In this document: positions 34,061-47,776 of the stretch, piece after piece
Layout of the letters: the number at the start of each line of letters is the position of its first letter
Numbering within the stretch: the first letter of the stretch is position 1
From: Taeniopygia guttata
Taxonomy: Eukaryota > Chordata > Aves > Passeriformes > Estrildidae
Assembly: GCF_048771995.1 (NCBI RefSeq)
Contig: NC_133063.1
Location: 58,191,310 to 58,255,309, forward strand
Length of the DNA stretch: 64,000 nucleotides
Direction: 5' to 3'
Made by a program: the position numbers and the translations under genes
Notes under the pieces: generated by a model
The model's database searches: none
What the model was told of the DNA's origin: nothing
The model's input: the letters and a program-made list of their open reading frames with translations, nothing else

Positions 34061-37000
34061 TTTGTGTGTTCATTATGAGTGTATCATATATTCCTTCTAT
34101 GTTCAGTATCAGTGCTCCCCCAGCTTGTTTGCCTCTTCCTAGTCTGAGATAATTGGACAATATTACCACGTTTATCTTATATCTAGTTCCTGTCATGTGA
34201 CTTAACTTACTGTACAAATATCCAGGAATTCACAAAGGCATATCCAACAGTGGCATTGTGGGGAGCAGGGTGATAACCAATGAGCAGTTGCCTCTTGGTA
34301 TGGTTTGCCAGAATGAGTGAAGTCCTTTGGTGATCTTGATGGTGTTTGAGGAAATTTTGACCTTTAAGTCTCTTACAGTATTATATAGAAAATTATATAC
34401 AGTTTGTAAAAGTTTGTTCTCATCAGGACACACAATTTACGAACTACAAAAATTTCTAAATTTGTGTGTAGACTAAGTGATTGCTTCAAGATTTCAGAAG
34501 AAGATATTTGGTTTATGTTGATTATTTTATCCTTGGTAAGAGTTTGCAATCATGGCATGGAATATTTAAATAGGTAGCTTCTTAGACTGTGTCAAGCTGC
34601 ACATGTGGCTAGTGCAGCTGTGTTTCCAAGTGCTGAGGTATCTTCCCAGGAGAATGCTATTCTAGAAAATCACATCCTCTGTACATCCTGACATGTCGTA
34701 AATGGCAATGGTCCTCTGCTATGCACTCCATTTCATGGCTGCTGCCTGTCATGTCAGTGTATCCTTTTTTTTTTTTTTTTTTTTCAAGTTTTACTTTTCA
34801 TCATTTTTCTTCGGTGTTCTAGCAATCCTTCTTGTAAAAATGTGAATTTTGTCACTCTGGTACTTCCAATAGAAAGCTGATCTGTGGTAGCTTGTAACCA
34901 TGATTTCTAATACACCATATGTGCTTAAGCAATCAGTAAAACTTCATGAAGAAAAAAACTGTAAACCTCTGGCTGGATGGAGTCAACGAGTTTTACTAAA
35001 TGGCAGTGAGAAGTGTATAATCTCAGTACTCTTTTAAGAATTATTTCAGTGCAGCAGAGCCCTGATATGAGGTAAATATTTTCAAAGATGCCCCAAAACC
35101 ACTGAGCATATCACTTTTATCTTTAATTAAAACTTTTCTGAAGAGCAGTCTAAGATAACAAACCTGCTCAGACTTTGGAATTTCTTTGTAAATGCAAGGG
35201 CTGCTTTATTTTGTAATGTGATAACTATCTGTCAAAGGTTTTCTTCTGTCTTGCAGAAAAGCAAAGTGCAGCCATAAACAGCCTGTGACAGCAGAATGTG
35301 CTCTGTTATTAGATTGAGCATAGGAGCGATTCTGTGAGCTCCTAACCTGCACTTTCTCCAGGGGCTTGCATTGGTGCAAGTTCTGAGGTGTAGGTGCAGG
35401 GCTGAACTAGCTTCTAACAGTAGAGGGACCCAGGCTTCCTCTCTCTGTTCTGCATGGATGGCTCTTCATGCCTGTGCAGGGGCATGCACAGGCATGCTTG
35501 CATTTTGTGTGTGTGTGTGCACATCTGTGTTTGTGAGGGATTTTTAGGCTTCTGTTAGGGTATGATTATATTGTTAGCACATGTTAATTATGTAAATTGT
35601 TAGGATATGATAACATACTATTTAAGTCTAGGAATTGCCAATATTAGTAATGATTCTTGTTGCGGTTGCTGTAGCTAAGCAGATGAAGTACTTCTTTTAT
35701 AAATTCCATTTTGTGTGTATCTTATATGTTTACATTGTTTGCTAATGAGGAATCTTGTATTTTCTGGAAGATCTCAGAAAAATAAAATTAGTCATTTCTC
35801 TAAATACATTGCATTTTTTCTCACAATCATTTTACACAGAGGAAGGCTCTGTAGTTAGCTTCAAAACTGCAGTATCCTCTTGGAAAATATCCTGATTTGT
35901 AGGGAAAAATACTGGCAGTCTTTCTTCATTTCTTAATGACACTTCACTGATTCTTTTATATCTTTTTGAAAACGTCAGTGTTTTATCTGACAAAGATGGC
36001 TAGCGATCAGTTTCCAAAAAATCAGTTTGCTTTTCATGCTCCCAGTGATAATCTAAACTCTGGATAAACAGGTGGGTGAGATAGAGTGTTGTTTTTCCAC
36101 ACTGTCAGGTGCTGTTATCTTGCCCCACAGCCTTGAGTTTTCAAGTTCATACTGATACCTTCTAGCAACTGACAGTGTTGTAATGAAAGTGCTAGGCTTT
36201 CAAGGTTTAACTTGTGACCAAAGTTGGCTTCATCTGTGTAAGCCTCTTGTTAATGAACACAATAGTTTACAGTTCTTTTTCTTGCACGGTCATGTTTTTA
36301 TTGAAATTGTAAATCCTTCATGTGTCTAATTATGCATTTATGTACTCAGATTTTGTTCAATCTTTCTGTGATGATGCTCATAACAAGATTTATTCTCAGT
36401 TTGCATATGGATCTCTCAGCTGGCTGCTGAGGGAATAAAAACACATGGAATAACTGCTGTTACTTGTATCATAGAAAGATAAGAAAAGTAAAACAAATTA
36501 ACTGCAGACATCTGGTCAATTAGAGAAATTGCTGTCACAGCTAAACAAAGTAAAGCTAAGCAGCAGGCAGGGCAAGGGGAGTCAGCCAAAGCAAGCATGG
36601 CTAGCCTCAGCCCTAATGCATTTCAAGGTCAGTGCTGAGCCACTGGATGTTCTTACAGCAGCAATGCTGCATTACAGGGGTACATGAAGTAGCGTCTTTT
36701 TTAACTTCCTGATAAAAGGAGGGGATAAATTTCAGGCATGGGTTGCTGCTAAGCCGATGTTTTTCTTTGCTTTTGCACTGGTTATAACCATTGTCACTAT
36801 ATAACCTTTGTTATTAGCACATTCATTCTGTCACTGATTATAACTGGATTAAGATGATGGTATTTAGAATGATGCATTCATACCCAAATGCGTGACGTAC
36901 CTTTGTAAAACTGCAGTTATTGTTTCTGTGGAAGTTGTATCTGAGTAAAATAGAATGTAACAGCTACTGTTTTCTGAGGTGCACCTGAATGTCCTGCTGC

Positions 37001-38667
37001 AAGCATTTAAGTGTCAACATTTGAGAGTTTTAATTACTTTTAGCTGCAGTCTTTTTGTGCCATTATTTGTGATTACAACTTTTGAGGGTATTTTCTGACC
37101 TGACCTCTTGTACTCTTTGACATATCTTCTACTCAGGTTGATGTTAATAATAACAAGTGGAATAGATAGTTTTCCGAATTTGCAGGAAGAACCTTTGGTT
37201 GCATTTGGTTATAAGTTGTGTTGGGAAGGAGGGAAAACTGCTCAGGATGCTACTGGATAGAAACAGTATATCAGGATTGTCTGAGTGTATCTGTATGTAT
37301 TTTAATATATTTTATTATCATCTTGAAGCTAGATCATTTAGACTAGAACATAGTGTAACTGCACTGTCATAGTAGCTCTAATGAAGGCCAAAATAGCTGG
37401 CTGTGCTGTGAATTTATTCCTTAATTTAAATGAAATATAGGTTATTAAGCTGCTTGTCTATAATTGCTTTTAGGATATATAAAACCATCACAGCAGAGTG
37501 GAATTCCATGAGCTGTTACACATTATGGGGCCATCTTGCAAAAGAAAGAGGGGCACATCTGCTACTTGCTGTGCCAGGCCACCATTGGTGTTCAGGATGC
37601 TAAGAAGGTGCAGTAGTGTTCAGTGACATATTTGTACTTTCTTGCATCCTTGGTAATGTGTAGTTTTTCTGAAGAGGGACATGGAAAGTCTGCAGATGCA
37701 GCCACCTCTGCCTTAAGTAATAATGTACTCATAGTGCTACAACCCAAAGGGTCAATGGCTGGGGTAATGTCCCATGCCACAAATAAGATCCTGATCCATC
37801 CTCACAGGCACTGTATCTTGCTGAATGAAAACAACAGAAGGAAGAAACAGCCCATTTAAATTAATTACATATTTATTGCTGTCTGGAAAAAAAGCCACAA
37901 CAACCGAAAACCAGTGTGTTTTTTTCAATAGATAATCACAGAATCTTTGCTGCTGTTCCAAGGCTCTATTGATTACTATTCCAAGAAAATACTGATGATC
38001 AGCCTAGAATAATAGAAGTACTGTATGCTTTTTTTTTTTCTTTTATGAACTGTAAGGTTTCAAAACTATTATTTTAGTTTCTCTAGAAGCTTACAGGCAA
38101 CTTAGATAAATTTATAAAATTTGTAGTCTCTCAGCTGAGAAAAACAATGACCTGTTCAGAGAGGTAGGTTGCAGCATTGTGCAGTTAGGTGAATTCTGTA
38201 ATTTCAGCAGGGATTCTCATTACACAGATAGAGTGAAGAGCACACTAAATTGCAGTTACATAAGATGCTTTGTGGCAGATGAAAATCAAAGTTCAACAGT
38301 GGTAGGAACAATGATACAAGAGTGCTTTCATATTACGAGTTTTACTGTGTATAACCAGAAGAAAAACATTAAATATACAGTAAGGAGAGAATTTAAGATA
38401 GAATTTTACAAAAAAACCCTTGAATTTTGTGCTCCTACTTCTTCCTTTTTACGAATTGTTACTGACTCATTCCCAGTGACTAAGAGTTTAAGTAGGTTTT
38501 GTATTTCTGATTAGTTTTCAGGGTATTAAACTCTCTGAATACATATAACTGAGGTAAATATATATGGCTTGTATGGAAATTTGAGTGCAGAACTTGGTTC
38601 TCCAATTTTATTTTTTTAAGAGAAAAAAATTCCTAACATCTGGGAGAATTAAACCTCTCTGCTATCT
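34061..38667 (+). other. RNF180: RNF180 intron 4, no recognised element
   Basis: AT-rich intronic sequence. It contains a run of 20 T at 34765-34784 and a short GT run near 35510. The 111-codon frame at 38179-38514 lacks recognisable similarity. Confidence 0.5.
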
Positions 38668-38830
38668 CACAGAATTATAGGATGGTTTGGATCAGAAGAG
38701 ATCTTAAAGATAATCTCATTTTCACCCCTCTGCCCCTCTGTCTTCCTTCCAGTAGACCATGTTGCTCAAATCGCATCCAGCCTGGCCCTGAACACTTTCA
38801 GGCATAAGGAAACCACAGCTATTTCTTCAT
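38668..38830 (-). mobile_element. CR1 LINE 3' end fragment
   Basis: The plus strand begins CACAGAATTATAGGATGGTT, the reverse complement of a CR1 tail. It continues with AGATCTTAAAGATAATCTCA and CATCCAGCCTGGCCCTGAAC. About 160 bases remain, heavily diverged. Confidence 0.85.
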
Positions 38831-39469
38831 GCTTTGTAGCAGTCAATGTGTCTGTGAATGTTATTAATCCACAATTTATCATTAACTTTAATGGTATTCA
38901 AATCCAAAGCATTTTTTTCATCATCATTTCTTCTGGGAGAAAATACTGCTATCAAAAAATAATTTTTTTCTTTACATTTATTTCATTATGCAGACAGTCA
39001 CCGTGCAAAAGTCATTGGAACATCCAAAAGACATCATGCTAATAGAACAGATCAGATTTCATATAAACTGCTCCTGCAGTTGATAAGTGATTCTAGTTGG
39101 AAATGGCAAAGTTAAAGTAACAAATTAGTGAAAGTAATTTTTATATATAGTACTGCAAAATACTGCAGAGATGTTGTATGGTAACAGCATTTCAGAACTA
39201 AGGAAATAATTCGGAAGTAAGGAAAGATAGTTCCTACTGTTACAGCTGAAGAAGCTGGCAGTTTTTCGGGCATAAGAATGTCTTTGTAACATCCTAAAAA
39301 CAAGTTTATACCAAAAAGTTAGATGCTATGATGTAACACCCTTATGTCTGTAAAGCTAGTGACATCATTTTTTAAAGCTAGCTGTTGTCAGGATTTTATT
39401 TGAAACACTACTTTTTCTCATAAAATGATTTCTTACCAAGTAGCTTGGCATGATTCTGATCTTCAGAAA
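38831..39469 (+). other. RNF180: Intronic noncoding sequence
   Basis: AT-rich sequence between a CR1 fragment and an LTR-like element. Nothing was recognised. Confidence 0.5.
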
Positions 39470-39900
39470 TGAGGCTGCATCTTCAGCATTCCAGGCTCTC
39501 ACCTTGGGACATTGTGAATGATACACTGCCATTCAGGGTGAAGTCAGAGGCTCCTGCTGAAGGACCTAGAGCTGAGCAGGACCTAGAGCTGGTCAGATCT
39601 CGGGGGTCTGGTGGTATAGATGACCCCAAGATTGTAAAAAGTCTTTTTCTCCCGGCCCATGCAGCCAAAGAAGGAGTCGAATGCATAGGGTCAGCTTCTC
39701 AAGGTTGTTTATTTTCTCTTACCTGTAACATGCTTTCTCAAGGAGCTGCGGTCTGTCTAGCAGGTCAGTCTGTGACAGACTCCCACCCCCTTCAGGTGGT
39801 GTTACCATTTGATACTAAAAACTACATGTACTATGTTTACAATATTGTGCCAATATCTATCATTTATGTTGGACAGTATGTCTTTACCTTAAACCAATAG
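39470..39900 (-). mobile_element. LTR-like element (ERVK-like), boundaries uncertain
   Basis: On the minus strand AATAAA lies at 39713-39708, followed by a moderately GC-rich region of about 230 bases resembling R-U5 (GGGGTCATCTATACCACCAG, then CCCCCGAGATCTGACCAG). This is unlike the AT-rich surroundings. Upstream in that orientation (39900-39714) is a possible U3. Neither terminal dinucleotides nor target duplications were located. The element may extend to about 40280, because 40100-40220 is also GC-richer and retroviral in flavour. The 143-codon plus-strand frame at 39469-39900 spans it and is probably fortuitous. Confidence 0.5.
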
Positions 39901-39935
39901 AAAAGTGTAACCATGACACCAAGACATGGAGGACA

Positions 39936-39962
39936 AGAAGAAGAAGAAGAAGAGGAGGAAGA
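39936..39962. repeat. GAA/GAG purine triplet run
   Basis: AAGAAGAAGAAGAAGAGGAGG on the plus strand, a short simple repeat at the edge of the LTR-like element. Confidence 0.85.
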
Positions 39963-40280
39963 TCAGGACATGCCCAAATCCGTCCATGTTATCCCCTTGA
40001 ATCCCTTACCTTAATTCTAAAATTCTACTTTTTCACCTTGTGTTAATTCAACTACCACACTGCTCAAATCCTTGCTACTTGTAATTCCTCATACAAAGTT
40101 GATAGTTTTTTCCACAGGCTAAAGTCAAAGCCACAGGTATTTTTGACTTCATGCCAAGGTCTCCGAGCCCCCTGCCAGAGTCTCAAGACAGCCATGGCAG
40201 CCAGAGGGTGTCCTGGATTCCCACAGTCAGAGAGCAGCAGGGAAAGCTCTTCTGAATTCTCACGTCTCTAGGGATTCTTG

Positions 40281-43200
40281 CTGATTATTGATGGGCAGTC
40301 ACCTGCCAAACCCTCCAAAGTCCCTTTGGATGGTTCCCTCTCACACTGTAAAGAAGGACAAGTCACTTGGGCTACTGCCTCTTTAGCCAGCAACACTAAA
40401 ATAAAGGTGGCAAGTCTACTCCTTGACCTTGCAAGAGTTCATAATGATTACACATCAGAAGGGAGTGATTTCCTTTATAATGATTTAGGTAAACATGCTT
40501 TATATTTAATACAATTTAGAACTATGAGGGATGGAATGTGGGGGGGTTTGTTTCTCTTAATTTGCATTCAAGAGTATATGTGCTTTATGTGAGAGTGCTA
40601 GAAATGTGTCACTTCCCCTTATTAGTAATTTGTAATCAAGTTTCTATTTAAAGTCATTTTCCTTTCATTTGAGCATTAGGAGATAGGGTATATTGTTTCT
40701 AAAGGCTAGAGATTGGAGTATGAGCAAGAAAACATTTGGACATATTGAAAATGAAGAAAGCAAATGTCCTGATTCATTGATGATCTTACCTTTTTGAAAA
40801 TGCTACCAGTCTGAAGAAACTTATTAATTAGACAAGGCTTTCTCCCTGTAGTCTTAATAAAAAAAAAAATCCAAAACTTTGACAAAAGGTTAATTAAATC
40901 TAAATATTTGTAGGTCAAAAAGTTGAAGAGATCTTACTTTCATATTTTGTGTATCTGATTTTCTTCTGTCTACAGTGTGGGGAGAGATTGCACTACTTAG
41001 ACTAAGCAATCTTGTATAATTATAGAACTATGTACAATCAAATAAATATTTGACATTATGAACACTAAACTAAATAAATAATTTGATGCTTCTCCTAAAT
41101 GTAATATCATTATTTCATTCATTTGTATTTTGTTTAATAGTTTTTAAAAGCTATTTTGAGTTTTGCTTTGGATTTAGACTTTTTGCTAAAGTGCACTGCT
41201 AATACAGATTCTGAAGCAATTTGAAAATAATTAGCATCTTGGGAATTAAAATGGGATTTTACCTAAGGGAAACTGAGAGAAAACAACTGGTGAAGAAAGA
41301 TGATTCTCACTTTCTTCCATAAATGGAAAAATCTTAATTCACGTTTTGGTAAAAGATGTATAGAAATTGGAGAAATTACTAACCAAAAAACTATGCCAAA
41401 CAAAAACAAATAGACACACACACCAAAAATGTGTAAGAAACAAGAATTTCAGAGACTTCTTAAAAAGTAAAACTAGAAAATCAAAAATAGATGTAATCTA
41501 TAATATCTCAGTTTCCATTTTCAAATTAAAATTAGTATGTCTCAGGAAGAGGAGAGTTAGAATTATAGTGCAGCTCTGAAATGCTCTTTACTAGAAAAAC
41601 AAAACTCCATCTGTCTGCTTATCCCACTGTTTTTCTTGTCATACTAGTTTTCAAGCCAAGCAATTTACAGATTAAGAAAATAAGTCATGGGTATGATTTA
41701 ATTAATTAAACAGAGCAAATAGCGTTCATTAAAACATCAAAAAGGTCAGACATGGTGAAGGAACTAAAATACATTAAATAGTGAAAGAATCCAGGCAATG
41801 TGGAGTGTTACACTGAGTAGGCTCCCTGAATTGGAAAGAGTAGACTCTGACTCTGGAGCATTGTGACTGTGCTCCAACTGGATGTAGCAAAATGTTTGTC
41901 AAAAAAAACCCAAACAAACATGTATGAATAGCATGAAACATTACACTTGTAATTCTTAGAAGAAGGTAAAAACTGTGTGTCAGTCATTCTTCTGGAAAAA
42001 GCTAAAAACTGTGGGCTGATCGTTTGTATGGAAAATAATTTACAATCTTCCTTTTTGTATGTTTCCTCAATGTTTTCTGTCCTCTTTTTTCATTCCAGAT
42101 ACAATTTATGATTTGATAAGTTTTATTCAGGTAACTGCTAATATTTAGGAAATTTTAAGAAATTATAGGAGATTCCTAAATGCTCTATGTGAAATGCTGT
42201 ACAGGAGCTTTGTAATAGGGAAAGATACAATGATGTAGCCATCAAGCCCTAGTGCAGCAGACCAGTCAGCACTGGCACATCCAACAGCAACATGTCCTTC
42301 TGCATAGGACCTGCTGTTCTTCAGTCAGGTTAATTTGCTTTTATTCTTCTACTGTGATGCATATCAAATATGTAGTTTAGATAACTAGTTTGTTTTATGG
42401 GCAGTATTGGAAAATAGGATTCTAGACTAGTAAAAAGGTCAGCATTGCATGTGGGCAATTGCATATGGTTTTTATAATTTGTATTTTTCCGGAAAAACCC
42501 ATGAAGTAGGTTTGGTGCTCCATCTCATTTTCTACATGACAGACAAGGCTGTAGAAAAATAACATGAAGAGATTGTTTAAAGAGTAGACATGGACAGACC
42601 TGGTAGTTCCTCTTGGCTGCATAATGACACAGCTTGTTCTATTAAGTAGTCCTTCTTTTGAGGTGGGTCCAAAATCCAGACCAAATTGAGTATGTTAATT
42701 ATCTTACAGTAAAGAGTATTACTGCTGTTGGTGTATTAGCAAACTGAATTTGGGTTTATGCATTAGAAAAAATTGTTGAACAGAAAGAATTCTGCTAGAT
42801 AATCAATTCTCTTCATCATGGAACCACTAAACTGAAAGACAGAACACCATTTTTGCGGTTGCTGTGCCAATATGCTGCTGTTTCCATCTGGAGCACAGCA
42901 CAACAGACTGATCTGGTTTCTAAAAGCTATTTTAGGAGGATATAAATATTGTATTAGAATTACTAGTAGATTAATTTTTCTGGATTGAAATCTGTTAATC
43001 TATAGAATCCACATTTAGAATGGTATTAACCACTGTGGGGATGTCTTTTGGATTCCTTTTGTTCTAAAAATAACCCGATTCCCTTTATCTTAAGTATAAA
43101 TGTAACATTGATTAGTCCATGGAAACTATTCCAATACAAATGTGTGTGTAGTACTGAATTTTTAGGATAAATGTGGAAAGTACAGTATGTGACCCAACAC

Positions 43201-43502
43201 AGTGGGTACAGAATGTTTTGAGGATGTGCTTGGCTTAACTTGAGCCACTATTAGTATAATATAATCTTATTTTATAATGGAAAGATGCAGTAGAATGTAG
43301 TTGCTCAGCCAGAGTGCAAAGATGGGCTCCCAGGTGCTCTCTGCATTTTCTCTAGATTGAATTTATGTTAAACCTGTTAGGGGTAGCAGCACTGAACGTC
43401 ATATTATCACTAGCAGAACATTATATGATTCTTTGTTTCTCTTTATCTATACCAGTATTTCATCAGTTACAGCTACAGAATGTGGGACCCCTGACCAGGT
43501 AC
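40281..43502 (+). other. RNF180: RNF180 intron 4, no recognised element
   Basis: AT-rich intronic sequence. The 104-codon frame at 40278-40592 could be a remnant of a coding or retroviral sequence, but I recognise no domain. No other element was seen. Confidence 0.45.
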
Positions 43503-44030
43503 TGTTAGGGTGCCCACCTTCCCAAGAGTGTCTCCGCTTCGGTCCGGACAAGCAGCTCCTGCAGCCTACCAGACGGTTGGTGCTGGATAGCGCAATAAGT
43601 GCCAAACCAGGAAAGCAAGAAGACTGTATAGTAAATCCAACTGGGTTTATTGAAGATGGAAGTGAGGGTCCGGGAGACAGGCACAGGGTAGGTACTCAAC
43701 CATAGCAGAAGGGAACCAGGAATGAAGAGCCAGGAGCAAGAGCAGGTCCAGGGTATATTACAGAGGGGAAGTGGGAGGAGTTGGGATGCAAATGCACCAA
43801 AAGGGTTGTGGATCAGGGGAGAAGCTAGGGAGGGGTGATATGAACAGACCCTGTGAGGGAATGGAGAGGTAGTGGTTATCTGAGGAGGGCCAATGAGGAA
43901 GCTGAGAACATGGACAATTCCAGAACAGGGGAGTAAACATCTGTTAACAGGCAGGCCCATGTTTGCATGGGGTGTGGGGGATCATGGGAGGTTGTTCCAA
44001 TTTCTTACCCTGTGCTAGACAGAGGTGTCA
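43503..44030 (-). mobile_element. LTR of an endogenous retrovirus, probably a solo LTR
   Basis: On the minus strand a TATA-like AATATACC lies near 43757, followed about 110 bases later by AATAAA (43651-43646), a U5-like block of about 140 bases and a terminal CCCTAACA at 43503. The element is GC-richer than its surroundings. The U3 start is probably near 44027, where the plus strand reads CCTGTGCTAGACA, giving TG...CA ends of the expected type, but no matching target duplication was found. Overlapping minus-strand frames (151 codons at 43505-43960) are within the LTR and are not considered genes. No internal retroviral sequence flanks it. Confidence 0.65.
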
Positions 44031-47000
44031 TCCCAGGGCATTTCAGCCCTATTATTTTCTGAGTGGTCTCCCATGCAGAAATACATTGTTCTCTTCCTTC
44101 TATGACAGATTTCATTTTGCATTTTGAATCTCAATACATCCAGTGATCTGATTAGATGAGATTAAGAGGATCTGTTTATCTGTCCTGAGTTTCTCTACCT
44201 AATATTCTACCTGTGTTCTTGGCAGCAATTTTCCCTTTTTGCCCTTCTATATGATGTACATGACACCATATCAAAAGACTTTGGACCACTGCAGCTGCTT
44301 TTTTGAATTCTCATGTGTTTTCTCACCATTTTATCTTCAGTTTCTTATTTGAACTGTAAAATAAGTTGGGGTATTTTTCCACTTGTCTTCCCTCAATCTT
44401 CTGTAATTTTTCAAATATGGTTGTGCATGTGCTGTGGGAACAAACTTGCTGTACTTTTGTATGCAGCATTTATTGTACGTAACATTCAATTGTTCAAGTA
44501 ATTTTTCAGGAAAAACAGGTAGAAAATGGGATTTTGCGCATGGTGGAAGGAAACAATACTTATACTTCAAAATGGATACCATAAGAAATTTTGTCAGTAT
44601 TTTCCAACCATATACATGGTGTATGGAATGTGAACAGTCACGTTTTAGTGCCACAGGTATAGAAATTCTGCAACAAAACCCCTCAGATGACCCAAATGTA
44701 GCTCATATCACTGTCTGCACTCCTTTGTGTCCCATTCTAGTTTGTAGCAGTCCTTTATGTGTGGAGAGGGAAGAGACCTGGCACAGGCAGAGCTGATTGG
44801 AAGTTCATTGACAAACTGTGCCTCTAGAATCCAAGAGTGAGACCACTTAATCTAATAAAATAAATTCAGGGTTTTTTTTCTTTAGCTGTGTTGTCTCTTA
44901 CTTTAGCTCTCCTGCTTTGTCTCGTACTTTAGCTCTCCTGCTGTGATACACAGGACTGCAGCTGAAGGTGGAAGAACAAAAGATAGTGGAGCTTGGGTGC
45001 AAATGCATGTACCTTCCCTGCTTCCACTGTGCTTTGTTGTGAAGCTAGACATAAAAAAATTAAAGGGGAATGGGGTGAAACAGAGCAAGCTCACTGGAAG
45101 CTGACAGCTTACACTAGTGAAATCTAAGTAGAAAACAGGGTGATGCCCATCTATTTGCACTTATGTTGAAGAAATAGACCAGGAACCTGTGGGTTTTTGT
45201 GGAACACTGGATGGAGAGTATCTTTTATTCATTTAGTTCTATCTTTTTACTTTTAAGAAAGAAGTTAAGACATATTAGTAATAACCAAAGTGAAGCCATT
45301 CCATAGTTTGCACAAGAACTTCACCTGTTTTTTTGTCTGATAAGATTGTTTATGTTTATGTTTATGTTAATAGTATTTTTGTGATTACTGTCAAATGTAT
45401 TCCGGAACAAAACAGTGATTTGTTTAAATTTTGTTTAAATTTGTGCTGAAGTACAAACTTCTTGCTAATGCCAGTATCTCACCTTTCCTGAATTAGAGCC
45501 TGTTGGTGTAAGATGCATCCCTGTGACACATTGCTGTGGAAGCTCACTAGGAGTTCAAGGTCCCTGCTACTTTGCAGAATAATCCTTTTGACAACTTACT
45601 AACCAAGCTAGATTTTTTGGCGCAAGAAAGATTAAGAGGTATTACATTGTACTATGCTGCATCATGTTCCCTTCTATGGGGTTCCAACTAGTGATATTTT
45701 TTTAGACTGTCAGAACAACACCAGCCTGTCAGAACGGTGGATGGGCACAGGGTGTTTGTGACTGAACCAGAAATTTCCAGGAATTATGTTTTGCTTTTGT
45801 CAAGCATGAACATCAATGAAAGGTATGTGACTTACCAGCTCACTGATACGCTATTGCAATTTAGTTTTATGAATTATATCCTGGGAAACTTGCACAGTTC
45901 TTTGTTCAAAATACCAACACAATCAGAACCACATGGCAGTGCCAAAACACACCAGTATCTGATTGCTTTTTTAGTTTAAATGATAGGGTAAGTAGGCAGT
46001 GTAGGTGTGGTCTCATGTTAAAGTGGATTAAAAGGACCCCCCCCGTACAATTCTAGCCAGAATTGGCTGCTTCGCTTGTTTCATCTGACCCATGTTGCCC
46101 TGGTTCAGAGAGGAAAAAAACCTAAAACTAAATATTTCTCTATTGCTTTTTCTGCTACATCAGATCCTTTTGGGTTTAGTAGTTTGCTGTAGCCAGCATA
46201 ATAATATAGTTGGAATGATGTGATTAGAGGTAAACAAATCTTAGCTGGTAGAGCAGCTGAGCTAGAACATGAAAATATGGATTATACTTTTAATTTTGAT
46301 ACTAATTTATTCCACAGGCTAACAGTCTTGATAGGAAATGTACTTGTGTTAAAGTCTTGGTTGTTTGAAGTCATACTATTTCGTATCAGCAAATCATCTT
46401 GTTGGATATTTCTTATGATGGCTATAAAAATGAAATTATTCTCAGTGGACATGTATGAGACATTATCCAGAACTGATTTGCTGTGAACAGAATTGAGGGC
46501 TAGAGTATTAGCATTATGTATTGAAACCCTGACTTTATAATTTGAATATGAAACTGATCCAGCTTCTATCTCTCTACATTTTGAAGATGGACGTTTGTAT
46601 CTGCTTTTGAGATTTTCTAGCCTCTCATGTTTAATGAACTTAACAATCCATGCTTAAATCATATGGCATATACAGTGATACATTGCTTTGCTGTATGGTC
46701 AGGAAGTTTGTATTTTGCCTCTATAGCATTTTTATACTGCTATAGAAATGATAGGGATTACTGGATGGGGGATAGTGTTGAGAAGGACTACTTTTTCTGC
46801 AACAGAGTCTAAAATATTATTTAAAAATTTAAAAACTATGAAACTAGATTTCCTTCCATGCTATGTAAGAAATTTTAAAATACCTGGGAGATGGGGAGGA
46901 GGGATGGGGGGAGAGCTGGGATAGGGAGAAACAGTATTGTGGAAAAATGTGTTGTTTCCAATTTAATTAAGATTAGCTTAAGCACCTGCACACTACCATT

Positions 47001-47776
47001 TATAAAGGGAATTTATAAAATATATTAATACAAGTATTTATTTTTTCATTTATGAAAGGATATATCTGAACCCTCTGTTCCAGCTGTGTGTTCCACATCT
47101 GTAATGAAAAGTATTTAACCGTGATCGCTTTAGAGAGCACTTCTTAGGCACTAAGAACAGCCTGCTCATCTAGTCATGCAATTTCCCCTCTTTCCACAAG
47201 GCACATATTTTTAGCTTAAAAAATGGGTATGGTAACACACCGAAAGTACAATACAAACTATGTATCCAGTGAATCCAGTGTTTCCTAAGATACCAAAATA
47301 TTTAGGGGGGGATACATTATAAAATATACTCCATGCAAGAACAATGAAAAGGAGCATCCTGCCTAGCAGTTGTGCCTGGGTGACCTTCATGCTGATAAAG
47401 TTGGGTAACCAAAGTCTGAACCCTAAGACTGAACTTAGCCCTCAGTTTATTCTAGGAAAGACAGTTTTTCACTCCTGTTTTTGGCTCCTTGCTTTGTACT
47501 ATATTTGGTTTGAGTGGACATGATTGTACATCATAAGCATATTAACTACAGAATTAACTACTCTCTACAAGCATTTTTAAAACTGAATTGAAGTTACAGA
47601 ACTGACTGTATTTTTAACATTTGACAGCAGAAGAATTGCCCAGGCATTTTTCAGAGAACTTCAAGATCTTAAGAGTCAGTGGCGTTTTAATTTTATCTCT
47701 GTAGAAAATTTCTAGTGTCATGTCAGAATTTTGGAAAATTAAAAATATTCTCTGGAAGAGAATGTGTTCTGGAAAT
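44031..47776 (+). other. RNF180: RNF180 intron 4, no recognised element
   Basis: AT-rich intronic sequence. The 120-codon frame at 44434-44796 on the plus strand and the 105-codon minus-strand frame it overlaps show no known domain. A short tandem duplication at 44891-44942 is listed separately. Confidence 0.45.
44891..44942. repeat. Tandem duplication of a 26-base unit
   Basis: TTGTCTCTTACTTTAGCTCT (44891 onward) is followed immediately by TTGTCTCGTACTTTAGCTCT (44917 onward). The 26-base units differ at one position, indicating a recent duplication. Confidence 0.9.

Noticed and set aside
44434-44796. 120-codon plus-strand frame as an exon
   Set aside because: It overlaps a 105-codon frame on the other strand, lacks recognisable similarity, and no convincing paired splice sites were found.
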